A DNA stretch of 64,000 bases from Qipengyuania proteolytica (GCF_019711565.1 NZ_JAIGNN010000001.1:1612001-1676000); one strand, 5' to 3'. Counted from the stretch's first letter, positions 53,919-63,868 are shown. A program made the numbers and translations. Notes: generated by a model from the letters alone, not told the origin.

Positions 53919-55274
53919 ATGTACCGCTCCACCGCATACGCGGAAGACGATCGGGACCGGGAACGGACGGAAACGACCGTGCCGGCCGGCTGGTCGCGTC
54001 GCGACGTGCTGGTCAACCTCTGCCTTATCGCCGGGTTTTTCACGCTGTCCTGGGGTCTCGTGCGGTATGGCGCCTGGACCTATGCGAGTGCAGGCGGGAT
54101 CAACCTGACGCTGTCCGACATGTTCCTCCTCGTCGTATTGCTGCTGTTGCTCGGCCGCGGGCAACTCAACGCCAGCCCGTTCGGGGCGACCACACCAGTG
54201 TGGTTCCTGGGCTTCCTGCTGTTCATCGGCGGCCTGCTGGCCAGCACGCTCGTCAACGGCGATCCGCTGCGCTGGCTCAGCGTCGGGGGACAGTATGTCT
54301 TCGCCCTGCTGGCGATTCCGATGATGCTGGCCAGCTTCCACCGCGAGCTGCTGGACAGGTGCATGGTCGCGTTCGTGATCGGCGTCGCCCTGTCGCAGGC
54401 GGTCACCTTCGTCGCGAGCTTCTTCGTCGATTATCACGATGTCTGGGAATTCATGGGCATGGACTTCATTACCGTGCGCGGGCGGATCGGGGCGTTATCC
54501 GGCAATGCCAACATCAACGGTGCCATGAACACTTTCGGCCTGCTCATGGCGCTCTACGCCGCGCGCCGCTCGCTCATGCCCAAATGGCTCCTGCTGCCTT
54601 GTGCGGGATTCCTGGTGTGGGGCATCATCGCCAGCGCCAGCTTCACCGCGTTCTCGCTTGCCGCCATCGCGGTCCCGCTGTTCTGCCTTATCGTCTGGCC
54701 GAGGAACACGATCCTGTTCGGCGTCCCCGCGCTGGTCCTGGTCATCGGTCTACTCGCATCCGGCATACCCCTGCCGGGAGCGTTCGAAGAGCGCGTGGCC
54801 GAGGCGCTGACGTCGGGCGATATCGAGGAGGCGGGGACCTTTGCCGGCCGCTGGCAGCTCGCCATCGAAGCCTGGCGGCTTTCGGGCGGGACGTTGCTCT
54901 TCGGCTACGGCGCGGATGGTTACAAGGAAATCAGCGCATATGGCGCACCCGTCCATGTCTTTCCCTTGCTGGTGCTGACCGAAGGAGGGCTCGTCTCGCT
55001 GGTAGGCCTCGTGGTGATGATCCTGCTCCTGTGGGCGATCGGCGCATCGCTGCTGAAGCAAGACAGGGTCGACAGCGCGCTGACGCTCGGCCTGCTGGTC
55101 GTCTTTACAGGGTTCGCCTTTTCCGCACCGCACATGTACGCCCGGCTGTGGATCGGGCCGATCATGCTGGCCATGCTGCACGGGTTTGCGCCGCGGATCG
55201 AGAGCTTTGCCAGGCAAGGGACGAGGCGGGCAGAGCCGCTGCCCGTCCCGGCGGCAGGGCATCAACTCGCCTAG
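53919..55274 (+). CDS. O-antigen ligase/polymerase-like membrane protein (Wzy)
   Basis: 451 residues with about eleven transmembrane helices. A large periplasmic loop after the middle contains AGTFAGRWQLAIEAWRLSGG and FGYGADGYKEISAYGAPVHV, then FPLLVLTEGGLVSLVGL: the Wzy_C/O-antigen ligase arrangement with Arg in the loop and a His followed by N- or E-type residues. ATG 53919 has CGAGG just upstream; the longer frame from 53784 is not protein-like. Likely the polymerase for this cluster's repeat unit. Its end overlaps the outer-membrane barrel gene by 4 bases, tail to tail. Confidence 0.87.
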   Translation: MYRSTAYAEDDRDRERTETTVPAGWSRRDVLVNLCLIAGFFTLSWGLVRYGAWTYASAGGINLTLSDMFLLVVLLLLLGRGQLNASPFGATTPVWFLGFLLFIGGLLASTLVNGDPLRWLSVGGQYVFALLAIPMMLASFHRELLDRCMVAFVIGVALSQAVTFVASFFVDYHDVWEFMGMDFITVRGRIGALSGNANINGAMNTFGLLMALYAARRSLMPKWLLLPCAGFLVWGIIASASFTAFSLAAIAVPLFCLIVWPRNTILFGVPALVLVIGLLASGIPLPGAFEERVAEALTSGDIEEAGTFAGRWQLAIEAWRLSGGTLLFGYGADGYKEISAYGAPVHVFPLLVLTEGGLVSLVGLVVMILLLWAIGASLLKQDRVDSALTLGLLVVFTGFAFSAPHMYARLWIGPIMLAMLHGFAPRIESFARQGTRRAEPLPVPAAGHQLA

Positions 55275-56497
55275 AAGCGAATGCGGACCCCGATACCGCC
55301 ACGGAAGCGAGCGAATTCCTCCGTCGGAACGTCGCTGTCGCGGGTGCTGTAGCTTGCATCGGCGACGATCGAGAGGTTCCGGTTGACGACGTACTCCAGT
55401 TCGCCCTGGAACAGGCCCGTCCGATCGGTCGATCCTGTCTGCTGGAAGTCGTTCTGGACATAGGCACCGACGATGTAGGCGAAGAGGTTGTGCCGGATCT
55501 CCTGATGGACCGCGAGACTCGCGACCGTGTCGACGCGGCCACCGGGGGCGTTGCGGAAGGTGGCGACATCGCCGCGCGAAACACTCGCCACGAAGGCGGT
55601 TCGCGGCCGCGGCCGGTAGATCAGATTGCCCGCCAGCGACAGGCCCGACTGGGCATCGAGCGAGGGATCGTCGGGGTTGTTGCGGAACACGCCGACCGAG
55701 ATATTGCCCTGCACGAGGCCACCCGGTTCGATATCGAGGCCGACCCTTCCGCCGATCGTGGTCGAGTCCCGCTCGATCCCGGCGGTGGTCGTGCTGAGGC
55801 GGAATTCGCGGCGGTTCACGAAGCCGGTCGCGGTGGCGAACACGGCGCCGCCGATGCGGAAGCCCACGGTCGCATCGCCGCCGTACGACCGGAAATCGCG
55901 GTTGGCGTCGGATGCGGCCAGCGCGTCGAACTTGGCAATTTCCGCGCGCAGGTCGAACAAGAGCTTGCCGCGGGTCCGGCGATAATTAGCATCCGCTTTC
56001 CAGACGTCGATCCTGCGCGGTCCGTCCAGCACCTGGTTGAGCGCCTCGGGGTCGCCGCGATCCTCGATCTCGCGGGCGTACGAGGCACCCACACGCAGGC
56101 TCTCGCCCTGGTTGGGCGAAAATGTCAGGTCGGTCGTGAATCGGGTTGCTTCGGAATTTTCGGTCGAGCGGTCGGCATAGCGCCGGATGTTCGACTGCGT
56201 CCCGAAGGCGACGTTAAGGGGCCCGGCATCGTAGACGGCGCGGGCGAAGGGCGCGACCTCGAAGACGATATCGTCGACCTCGTTGGCGTCCGCCGCATAG
56301 ATATTGTCGTCATAATAGACGTTGGAGGCCGCGCCCACGGTCACCGCGAACGGACCGACCTGGGTGGGCTGGATCTCGTATTCGGGATCGTTGCGCGGGA
56401 TGGCACCGGCCGTATCGGGCAGCGATTGCGCGGCCAGCGGCGAATGCATGAGCGCGAACAGGCCGGCCGATACCGGCAAGAGCGATGCGGTCCGCAC
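55271..56497 (-). CDS. Outer-membrane beta-barrel protein (BBP2-like)
   Basis: 408 residues. A signal peptide ends at HSPLAAQ; the mature chain begins with a conserved VTVGAASNVYYDDNIYAAD strand and continues as alternating beta strands, ending in GGIGVRIRF with a terminal Phe, as outer-membrane proteins do. This type of barrel is commonly encoded beside wza in exopolysaccharide clusters and may assist polymer secretion. Start 56497 is GTG, 2 bases after the wza stop, so they are co-transcribed. Confidence 0.86.
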   Translation of the reverse strand: MRTASLLPVSAGLFALMHSPLAAQSLPDTAGAIPRNDPEYEIQPTQVGPFAVTVGAASNVYYDDNIYAADANEVDDIVFEVAPFARAVYDAGPLNVAFGTQSNIRRYADRSTENSEATRFTTDLTFSPNQGESLRVGASYAREIEDRGDPEALNQVLDGPRRIDVWKADANYRRTRGKLLFDLRAEIAKFDALAASDANRDFRSYGGDATVGFRIGGAVFATATGFVNRREFRLSTTTAGIERDSTTIGGRVGLDIEPGGLVQGNISVGVFRNNPDDPSLDAQSGLSLAGNLIYRPRPRTAFVASVSRGDVATFRNAPGGRVDTVASLAVHQEIRHNLFAYIVGAYVQNDFQQTGSTDRTGLFQGELEYVVNRNLSIVADASYSTRDSDVPTEEFARFRGGIGVRIRF

Positions 56498-56499
56498 GA

Positions 56500-57081
56500 T
56501 CAGAACCAGCGTTCGAAGACGCGGATCCGATCACCCGGCTGGATCGGGCTGTTCTCGTCGGCCCGGCCGGTCACCTCCCGGCCGTTGATGGTCCGGGTGA
56601 TTTCGACCTCTCCGGTGGACGCGCGATAGGTGTACCCCCCCGCTGCCGAAACGGCGGCGAGCACGGTCATGCCCTGGCGATAGGCGAATTCGCCCGGCTG
56701 GCTGACTTCGCCCAGCACATAGAACGGCCGCAGCGTGGCGGGTTGCACGTTCACGATCGGCGTGTTGAGGATGCCTGCGCTGCGGTACTGCTCCTCGATC
56801 CTCGATCCGATCTCGCGGAAGGTCAGGCCCCTGACGGCGATTTCCTTCACCATCGGCAGCGAAATCGCCCCGCTGTCGTCGACCACATATTCGCCGTCGG
56901 CGGCGTCGAGATCCTGGATGGCGATCTTCAGCGTGTCGCCGGTGTCGACGCGATACTCTCCGCTGGCAGGTGCCGGAATGGACGCGAGCGAGCCCAGGTT
57001 GTTGCCGCAGGCGGTGAGTGAAAGACTGCCACCCAACGACAGGGCCAGCAAAGCGACAAGCCTCAGAAAGCGTGACATCAT
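56500..57081 (-). CDS. Polysaccharide export lipoprotein, Wza/GumB family
   Basis: 193 residues. Lipoprotein signal (LLALSLGGSLSLTACGNN), poly-export domain YRVDTGDTLKIAIQDLDAAD, then SLBB domain region FYVLGEVSQPGEFAYRQG. It is short compared with E. coli Wza and lacks the C-terminal amphipathic helix, as GumB-like forms do. It forms the outer-membrane export channel for the polymer with the Wzz protein. ATG 57081 (or 57078) has GGGGAG just upstream. Confidence 0.93.
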   Translation of the reverse strand: MMSRFLRLVALLALSLGGSLSLTACGNNLGSLASIPAPASGEYRVDTGDTLKIAIQDLDAADGEYVVDDSGAISLPMVKEIAVRGLTFREIGSRIEEQYRSAGILNTPIVNVQPATLRPFYVLGEVSQPGEFAYRQGMTVLAAVSAAGGYTYRASTGEVEITRTINGREVTGRADENSPIQPGDRIRVFERWF

Positions 57082-57227
57082 TATCTCCCCTTATGGCGGG
57101 TGTGCGAACTCCCGGTCGGCCCATCCTAACGCAGACCGGCGGCGGGAGGTTGGTCAATTAAGTCGATGACCACAAAGCGGTTCTCCCGCCTAACCCTTTG
57201 TAGGTATGACGAGCGCGAGGGCGCTGG

Positions 57228-58079
57228 TCAGGCAGCAACCGCAGGCCGCGCCGTGCGCCAGTCCGACAGGTCGATGCCGGTCAGCTCTTCGGTCAGCGCG
57301 ATGTCGTCGCGGTAGAATTCGGCCATGTTCTGCCGGAGCCGCTCGGAAAGCGCGGGATAGCGAACTTCACGCGCCAGTATCGCGCGCGCGCCTTCGAACC
57401 ATGGTTTTCCACGCAATGGCCGGACCGAGTCCTTCAGTGGGGCGAGGAGGTTGCGAATGGGGAGGGGCAGCAACTCCTCCCGGCTGTTGTTCTCCCGGCG
57501 GGTGAGACGATCGCGGTCGATCATCACTGGCGCGCCGATGTGGCGGCTGACGCGCTCGACGACGTCTGCCGGATCGCGGCCGATCGCTTCATAGGGGAAG
57601 ACCAGGATCTGTTCGCGCGGAAAATGTTCGAACCAGCGCGCGATATGCCTGCCGTAAAGGCCGTCGTGCAGGAAACGCGGTTCGGGATTGTCGAGGCTGG
57701 CGAGATATTCCTCGGGCTTCGCACTCACATGGCCACGGCGATAAAGCATCTTGTAATCGGAATAGGCGCGATCGACCGGGTTGCGCAGCTGGATCACCAG
57801 TCTCGCCGCAGGGAGCATGGCGGCAAGGCGCGCCGGCACTTCCGGATCGGAGAGGTAATCGGCCGATTTCTCGCCGACGACAGTGGCGCTGGCCGGACAA
57901 TCGGCGAACCAGCTGCGATAATGCGCCTCGCCCAGCTCGTACTCGCGCGAGAAGAAATGGGGCTCGGGGTCGGGCATCCAGATCGCGGGATTGGCCTGCA
58001 ACTGGGCCTGAATCCAAGTCGTCGCCGCCTTGGCCGCGCCGATGATGACGAAATCGGGCAAGCGCGCAGTTCGGCTCAT
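57228..58079 (-). CDS. PAPS-dependent sulfotransferase
   Basis: 283 residues. 5'-phosphosulfate-binding loop VIIGAAKAATTWIQAQLQ near the N-terminus (the usual KSGT is KAAT), then VVGEKSADYLSD, and the 3'-phosphate site LVIQLRNPVDRAYSDYKM; ILVFPYEAIGRD follows. It would sulfate a sugar of the exopolysaccharide using PAPS. The start overlaps the aminotransferase stop by 4 bases, so it is the last gene of the dehydratase-aminotransferase operon. The acceptor is unknown; sulfated surface glycans are frequent in marine bacteria. Confidence 0.88.
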   Translation of the reverse strand: MSRTARLPDFVIIGAAKAATTWIQAQLQANPAIWMPDPEPHFFSREYELGEAHYRSWFADCPASATVVGEKSADYLSDPEVPARLAAMLPAARLVIQLRNPVDRAYSDYKMLYRRGHVSAKPEEYLASLDNPEPRFLHDGLYGRHIARWFEHFPREQILVFPYEAIGRDPADVVERVSRHIGAPVMIDRDRLTRRENNSREELLPLPIRNLLAPLKDSVRPLRGKPWFEGARAILAREVRYPALSERLRQNMAEFYRDDIALTEELTGIDLSDWRTARPAVAA

Positions 58080-59296
58080 CGTGAAACCTCGTCCAGGGCT
58101 TCGATCACCAGGCGAGCGATAGCGATCATGTCGCTATCGTCGAGCGTATGATCGACCTGCAGCATGAGCGAGCGCCGGCCGAGATCGGTTGCGACCGGCA
58201 AATCGCCGTCCCGGCGGATCGGCATGCCTTCGAAGGCCGCCTCGCGGCTCATATCGGGGCACGAGCCGGTGCCGATGGCTATCCCGCTGCCGACCAGCCT
58301 TGCGAGCAGGCGTCCGCGCAGATGCTCGACCGGTTCCAAGCCCGGATCGGCGAGCTGGAAATTGAACTTGTACCAGGCGTGTTCGATGCCGGGGCCGGGC
58401 GAAGGCAGGACGAGGCGCGGGTCTTGGCCGAGAATGGAAGCGAGAAGCGCCGCATTGTGGCGCCGCCTTGCGACCCAGCGCGGCAGCTTTTCCAACTGGC
58501 AGCGCCCGATGGCCGCCTGCATTTCGGTGAGGCGGAAATTGGTGCCGGGACTGTCGCAGATATAGCGGAACTGGCCGGGCGCGCCCTTGCCGTCGCGCAT
58601 CTTTGCCGGGTTCTTGCCGTGGTCCTTGTAGGACCAGGCGAGATCGTGGTGACGCTCGGCGCGGAACAGGCAGAGTCCCCCTTCGCCGCCAGTCGACATG
58701 ATCTTGTCCGTGCAGAAGCTGAAGGCGGCGGCATCGCCCCACGAACCGGCCCGTCGCCCGTCGATGGCGGCACCATGCGACTGGGCGCAATCCTCGATCA
58801 CCAGCAAGCCGTGCTGCGCTGCCAGGCGCACGATGTCGGGCATGTGGGCCGGGAGGCCCCCGAGATGCACGGCGATGATGGCCCTGGTGTCGGGTCCGAT
58901 GAGGCGCTCGATCGAGCCGGGATCGATGTTCTGCGTTTCCGGAACGACATCGGCGAAGGCGGGGATCGCTCCCACCGCCAGCACTGCGCTCGCGGTCGCG
59001 AAGAAACTGCGGGCCGGCACGATCACCTCGTCGCCCTGACCGATGCCCAGCGCACGCAGCGCGAGTTCCAGCGCGAGGGTGCCGTTGGCCACGCAGAAAC
59101 CGTGCGGCATGCCGATGTACTCGGCGAATTCGGCAGCCAGGGCGTTGGTCTGTGTCCCGTGGACCAGCCCGTTTACGCGTCCGGCCGAGAGCACCGCGGT
59201 GACGGCGTCGATCTCGTCCTGCTCGTGCCGGGGCCAGCGGCTCGGCTGCGGGCGCAGTCGGGTGGCGAAGGGTTCCTGTGGTGCGATCTGGTTCAT
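58076..59296 (-). CDS. DegT/DnrJ/EryC1/StrS family sugar aminotransferase
   Basis: 406 residues, PLP-dependent. The Schiff-base Lys is present in FSFCTDKIMSTGGEGG, the cofactor Asp in VIEDCAQSHGA, and GTLALELALRALGIGQGDEV is the N-terminal signature. Unlike the paralogue at 40150 (His), this is a true aminotransferase. It follows the UDP-GlcNAc 4,6-dehydratase-type gene with a 4-base overlap, so it likely makes a UDP-4-amino-4,6-dideoxy sugar (PglE-like). Substrate is inferred from the operon. Confidence 0.92.
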   Translation of the reverse strand: MNQIAPQEPFATRLRPQPSRWPRHEQDEIDAVTAVLSAGRVNGLVHGTQTNALAAEFAEYIGMPHGFCVANGTLALELALRALGIGQGDEVIVPARSFFATASAVLAVGAIPAFADVVPETQNIDPGSIERLIGPDTRAIIAVHLGGLPAHMPDIVRLAAQHGLLVIEDCAQSHGAAIDGRRAGSWGDAAAFSFCTDKIMSTGGEGGLCLFRAERHHDLAWSYKDHGKNPAKMRDGKGAPGQFRYICDSPGTNFRLTEMQAAIGRCQLEKLPRWVARRRHNAALLASILGQDPRLVLPSPGPGIEHAWYKFNFQLADPGLEPVEHLRGRLLARLVGSGIAIGTGSCPDMSREAAFEGMPIRRDGDLPVATDLGRRSLMLQVDHTLDDSDMIAIARLVIEALDEVSR

Positions 59297-61386
59297 GGTG
59301 TAAGCGGGATCGCCGGTGTGGCCACGTCATTCATCGGTCGAGGCAGGATCAGGTCGAAGCGCGCACCGCTGCTGGGAATCTTGACCAGGTGGTGCGCGAT
59401 CCGTTCGGCCTCGGCCGGGTCGTTTCGCTGGATCGCGTCGCGGAGCCTGTCGATGCTCTTGTTGATGAAGGGCAGCGGTATCGGGTGCGATCGAGCCTCG
59501 AAGATGCCCTTGATCTGCGAGGGAATCTCTTCCTCGCAATCGTCGAACAGCTCCTCGTACAGCTTTTCGCCCGGGCGCAGGCCGATGAACTTGACCGGTA
59601 CGTCCACTCCCGGCTCCAGCCCGTATTGTGCGATCAGCCGGTAGGCGAGGTCGACGATGCGCACCGGCTTGCCCATGTCGAGCACGAAGATCGTGCCGCG
59701 TTCGAGGTCTTTTGCCAGCGCGGACGAACTGCTCTGCAGGATCAGCTGCACCGCCTCTCGCACGGTCATGAAGAACCGCTCGATATCGGGATGGGTCACC
59801 GTCAGGGGCTTACCTTCCTCGAGCTGGCGGCGGAACAGCGGCAGGATCGACCCGCTCGAGCCGAGCACATTGCCGAACCGCACGGTCATGAAGCGCGGAG
59901 CGTCGGGATCGTCCACCCCGCACATGTCGAGCGCCTGGCTGTAGAGTTCGCCGATGCGCTTGGTCGCGCCCATCATGCCGACAGGGTTGACGGCTTTGTC
60001 GGTCGAGATCTGCACCATCGCGCGGGCGCCGAATTCGGTCACCGCATCGGCAATGTGCTTCGTCCCGATGATATTGGTATGCACGCCGGCGCACGGATTG
60101 AGTTCGACGATGGGCACATGCTTCAGTGCAGCTGCGTGATAGACGACCGACGGTTCGTGCTTCTCGAACACGCGTTCCACCTCTTCCTTCGAGCGGATGT
60201 CGCACAGTTCCGGGCAAATCTCGAGGTCCGGGTATTTTTCCCTGAGCCGCATCTCGATCGAGTAGAGGTTGAATTCGCACAGCTCGAGCAGGACGAGGCG
60301 CGAGGGACGGAAACTGGCGAGCTGCCAGCTGAGCTCGCCGCCGATGGTGCCCCCGGCGCCGGTGACGAGAACGCATTGCCCTTCGATCTGGCGGGTAATG
60401 ACGTCGCCCTCGAGCTCGAACTCGTTGCGGCCCAGCAGGTCGCGGACCGACAGTTCCTTGGTGTCGCTGCCACCCGGACGCTGGAGAATCTCGCTCCAGT
60501 GGTTCTTGATGCGCGACAGCTCCAGGCCGAGCTCGCGCGCGCGGTGGGTCAGCCGTGTCATCTCGCGTTGGCCGAGATACATGCCGTCATCGAGCGTGAT
60601 GGCGAGCGAGAAGGGTCGACCCTGCAGTTCGGCTGCCTTGGCGACCTCCACCAGCTTGTCGTGGTTGCCGAGCACCCGCACGCCCCCAATGCGCTCGATC
60701 ACATCGCTGTCCGACGGCAGGAGGATGCCGCCGATGGTGAATTGCGGGGAGTCTTCGGCGCGCATCAGTTCGATAACCGACATGGCCCACGGCGCCGGCC
60801 CGATCAGAAGAGCTTGCGGCAGGTCGGAGCGCGATGTCATAGTGAGGCGCACGCGCGAGGCCGACAAGCGTTCGCGGGCGATCCGCCGCATGGACCGCAG
60901 GCCGAGCAACAGTCCCGTCGCCAGCATCCATTGAGTCAGGGCGGCAGCCAGGATGGGAAACTCGAGCTGCGCCTGGTTCAGTACGAGAAGTGCCCACCAC
61001 CCGCCAGCCGACCCGAGCAGGCTCAGCGTCACGACGGCAGCCGCATGGCGGAACCCGAAGAAGCGCCAGCTATGACGGTAGACCCGCAGGAGGAAGAGCG
61101 TGGCCGTCGCGGTCGCGGCGAAGGCGAGAATGCCGGTAACATGGGCCGTATCGACGCCGAAATTGTGCAGCGGGACGAGCAGGCCGATGACGATCAGGCT
61201 CGTCGCAAAGGCGGCGAAATCGAGTGAGGCAAGGACGGCCGTTCGCACGATCCATCGCACCGATGGCCTGCGGCGCAGGCGCACCGATTGGGGTGCCCGC
61301 CCAAGGCCCACGATCCGGCGGATGGCCGGGGGCCTGGATGGGGGCGTATCCCAGTCGTCGTTGATGGGCCGGGCTGTCTCGGTCAT
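59293..61386 (-). CDS. UDP-sugar 4,6-dehydratase, membrane-anchored (PglF/WbpM/CapD-like)
   Basis: 697 residues. The N-terminal half has four transmembrane helices and a Rossmann-like linker; the C-terminal SDR domain has VLVTGAGGTIGGELSWQLAS, YHAAALKHVPIVE, STDKAVNPVGMMGATKR (catalytic Asp-Lys and Met variant of this family), and RFGNVLGSSGSILPLF. It converts UDP-GlcNAc to the 4-keto-6-deoxy intermediate. First gene of a three-gene overlapping operon with the aminotransferase and the sulfotransferase. Divergent from the PglA-like GT4 gene. Confidence 0.93.
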   Translation of the reverse strand: MTETARPINDDWDTPPSRPPAIRRIVGLGRAPQSVRLRRRPSVRWIVRTAVLASLDFAAFATSLIVIGLLVPLHNFGVDTAHVTGILAFAATATATLFLLRVYRHSWRFFGFRHAAAVVTLSLLGSAGGWWALLVLNQAQLEFPILAAALTQWMLATGLLLGLRSMRRIARERLSASRVRLTMTSRSDLPQALLIGPAPWAMSVIELMRAEDSPQFTIGGILLPSDSDVIERIGGVRVLGNHDKLVEVAKAAELQGRPFSLAITLDDGMYLGQREMTRLTHRARELGLELSRIKNHWSEILQRPGGSDTKELSVRDLLGRNEFELEGDVITRQIEGQCVLVTGAGGTIGGELSWQLASFRPSRLVLLELCEFNLYSIEMRLREKYPDLEICPELCDIRSKEEVERVFEKHEPSVVYHAAALKHVPIVELNPCAGVHTNIIGTKHIADAVTEFGARAMVQISTDKAVNPVGMMGATKRIGELYSQALDMCGVDDPDAPRFMTVRFGNVLGSSGSILPLFRRQLEEGKPLTVTHPDIERFFMTVREAVQLILQSSSSALAKDLERGTIFVLDMGKPVRIVDLAYRLIAQYGLEPGVDVPVKFIGLRPGEKLYEELFDDCEEEIPSQIKGIFEARSHPIPLPFINKSIDRLRDAIQRNDPAEAERIAHHLVKIPSSGARFDLILPRPMNDVATPAIPLTP

Positions 61387-61679
61387 GTCCGCGATCGGGG
61401 TCCCTCTGTCGTATCACCGGCGGTGTCGCGCGTTTTCGGACTGCATGGATAGGCGATCCCGCGCGCTGCGGTACCGGCGCAATGAGACATCAGCCGGAAT
61501 GGTCGCCGGCTGACCCAAGGTGGTGAAGGGCACTACCCCCAGACGGGATGCGATATGACCGTATGGCCCGTTCGGGTGGAAGGGGGCGGGCTGATCTCAA
61601 AGGAGTATCCCTCCTATTGCCGATTGCTCAGCAAGGGCTTTCCGGCCGAGTATTGCAGGCAGAAGAAGGACCTGCGCCC

Positions 61680-62909
61680 TTGAAGATCGTCGTGCTTTCG
61701 AGCCTCGCCTATTCGCTGACCAATTTTCGCGGCGACCTGTTGCGGGCCATGCGTGCCAATGGCCACGAGGTCGTCGCGGTCGCGCCCGACCACGACGCGA
61801 AGGTCGAGGCTGAGCTGGCGGAGAGCGGCATTTCATTTCGCGTCGTTCCGATGCAGCGCGCCGGTATGAACCCGCTCGCGGACCTGCGGCTGATGGCCGG
61901 CTATGCTCGCCTCCTGTTGCAGGAGAAACCCGAACTGGTGCTCGCCTATACACAGAAGCCCATTGTCTATGGGGGGCTCGTGGCGCGCCTGCTGGCTATC
62001 CCGCGCTATTATCCGTTGATGTCCGGCCTCGGCCATGTGTTCAGCCCGGACAGCAACGTGAGCGGCTTGGTGCGCAAGATGGTCGCCCGGCTCTATCGCT
62101 CGGCAGTCTACCGGGCACAGACGATCTTCGTTTTCAACTCGGACGACCGGCAGGACATGATCGATATCGGGATCGTGAGGCCCGACCAGCCGGTGATGCA
62201 GGTCCCCGGTTCGGGTGTGGATCTCACGCGATTCCCGCATGTCGAGCCTTCGCGCAGTCCGCTGCGTTTCCTGCTCATCGCGCGGCTGCTGCGCAATAAG
62301 GGCATTCTCGAGTTTCTCGAAGCGGCGCGGCAGATCAAGAGCGTGGACCCTAGCTGCGAATTCGTGGTCCTGGGGCATCCGGACCAGGAAAACCCCGCCG
62401 GGTTCAGCCAACAGGAACTCGGTGCCCTAGCGCGCAGCTACCCGGTCGAATTCGTGCCCGGGACGGACGACGTCCGGCCCTATCTGGCCGACAGCTCGGT
62501 GTTCGTCCTGCCCTCGACCTATCGCGAAGGGCTTCCGCGCACGATCCTCGAAGCCATGGCGACCGGGCGGGCGATCGTCACCACCGACATGCCGGGCTGC
62601 CGCGATGCAATCGAGGATGGCCGGAACGGTCTGCTCGTCCGGCCTGGCGATGCCACGGATCTCGCCCGGGCGATGCTGCGCTTCGTGGCCGAGCCCGAGC
62701 TGGCCGCGACGATGGGCGAGCGGTCGCGCAGGCGGGCCGAGCAGCATTACGATGTGGACATCGTCAACCGCATGCTGCTGCACGAGATGGATCTGTTGGG
62801 GGCCGCGAGCAGGTACGAAAGCCGGATCGCTCCCGACGTCGCGTGCGACGCAATGCAGGTCGCGCCAGCCTATAGCCGCACCGGCGGCGACCGCAGGGCT
62901 GCTCGCTGA
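61680..62909 (+). CDS. Glycosyltransferase family 4, PglA-like
   Basis: 409 residues. Opening KIVVLSSLAYSLTNFRGDLL, AYTQKPIVYGGLVARLL, YYPLMSGLGHVFS, FLLIARLLRNKGILEFLEAA, and the donor motif STYREGLPRTILEAMATG resemble the enzymes that add the second sugar to bacillosaminyl-PP-undecaprenol. I chose TTG 61680, where homology-like sequence begins; the frame is open from 61548 but the extension looks like shadow sequence. It lies divergent from pglF-like and upstream of the formyltransferase on the same strand. Confidence 0.87.
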   Translation: MKIVVLSSLAYSLTNFRGDLLRAMRANGHEVVAVAPDHDAKVEAELAESGISFRVVPMQRAGMNPLADLRLMAGYARLLLQEKPELVLAYTQKPIVYGGLVARLLAIPRYYPLMSGLGHVFSPDSNVSGLVRKMVARLYRSAVYRAQTIFVFNSDDRQDMIDIGIVRPDQPVMQVPGSGVDLTRFPHVEPSRSPLRFLLIARLLRNKGILEFLEAARQIKSVDPSCEFVVLGHPDQENPAGFSQQELGALARSYPVEFVPGTDDVRPYLADSSVFVLPSTYREGLPRTILEAMATGRAIVTTDMPGCRDAIEDGRNGLLVRPGDATDLARAMLRFVAEPELAATMGERSRRRAEQHYDVDIVNRMLLHEMDLLGAASRYESRIAPDVACDAMQVAPAYSRTGGDRRAAR

Positions 62910-62953
62910 ATGCTGCGCAGCACTGGTTCGATCGCGCACCGAGAGGCAGGGAC

Positions 62954-63868
62954 TTGAAGCGAGCCGTCGTCATCGGAGCGGTCGGAAGCACCGAAGTGGT
63001 GCTCGACGCCTTTGCCGTTGCCGACGGTTGGGAAGTGCCGCTCGTCGTTACCCTCCCTCTCGATCTGTCGGCTCGCCATTCGGATTTCGTCGACCTCGAT
63101 CGCCAAGCCGGGCTCCTCGGAGCGTCGCTCTACCGCACGGCGAAGACCAACGATCACGAGACCCTGAATCGGATCGCGCGGGCGGAGCCGGATTACATCT
63201 TCGTGGTAGGCTGGTCGCAACTGTGCGGGCCCGACTTTCTTGCTCTGCGGCCGGGCAAGGTCATCGGCTATCACCCCGCCGCGCTCCCGCGATTACGGGG
63301 CAGGGCGGCACTGCCTTGGACGATCCTCCTGGACGAGAAGATTACCGCCGGCAGCCTGTTCTGGATGGAGGAAGGCACCGACGACGGGGACCTGCTCGCC
63401 CAATCCTATTTCCATGTCGCGCCCGACGAAACCGCGCAGGAGCTTTACGACAAACACATGATCGCCCTGCGCGACCTGATCGATCAAAGCCTCCCGAAGC
63501 TGGCTCGGGACGAAGAGCCGCGCCGGGCGCAGGACGAACGCTATGCGACTTGGGCCGCAAAGCGGACGGCGGCGGACGGGCTGATCGACTGGCGAGAGGA
63601 TGCCCGCAGCATCGACCGGCTGGTGCGCGCCGTCGGGCATCCCTACCCCGGCGCCTTCACCCATATGGGCGAGGAAAAGCTGGTCGTGTGGCGAAGCGAG
63701 ATTGTCGCGGACGCAGGGATGCATCATGCCGCGCCGGGGCAGATCGTCGATCGCACCAATGGGGCGCTGCTGGTGATGACGGGTGACGGGCTGCTCAGGC
63801 TGACGGAATGGGAATGGGGCAAGGATGCGCTACCGCGCCAGCACGCGATCATGGGGGGACAGGCATGA
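62954..63868 (+). CDS. Methionyl-tRNA formyltransferase-like sugar N-formyltransferase
   Basis: 304 residues. Formyltransferase core: FVVGWSQLCGPDFL, catalytic His and loop GYHPAALPRLRGRAALPW, and the conserved Asp in EEGTDDGDLLAQS; a C-terminal domain with LIDWREDARSIDRLVRAVGH and YPGAF. The standard tRNA enzyme has a longer N-terminal domain and different context; the gene is in a sugar cluster, so N-formylation of a 4-aminosugar with N10-formyl-THF is likely. The TTG start at 62954 has CAGGGAC upstream. Its stop overlaps the start of the PIG-L gene by 4 bases. Confidence 0.88.
   Translation: MKRAVVIGAVGSTEVVLDAFAVADGWEVPLVVTLPLDLSARHSDFVDLDRQAGLLGASLYRTAKTNDHETLNRIARAEPDYIFVVGWSQLCGPDFLALRPGKVIGYHPAALPRLRGRAALPWTILLDEKITAGSLFWMEEGTDDGDLLAQSYFHVAPDETAQELYDKHMIALRDLIDQSLPKLARDEEPRRAQDERYATWAAKRTAADGLIDWREDARSIDRLVRAVGHPYPGAFTHMGEEKLVVWRSEIVADAGMHHAAPGQIVDRTNGALLVMTGDGLLRLTEWEWGKDALPRQHAIMGGQA

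Noticed and set aside
58076..59296. Second 3-dehydrase of the RfbH type
   Set aside because: The PLP lysine is present (TDKIMSTGGEGG), so it is an aminotransferase.
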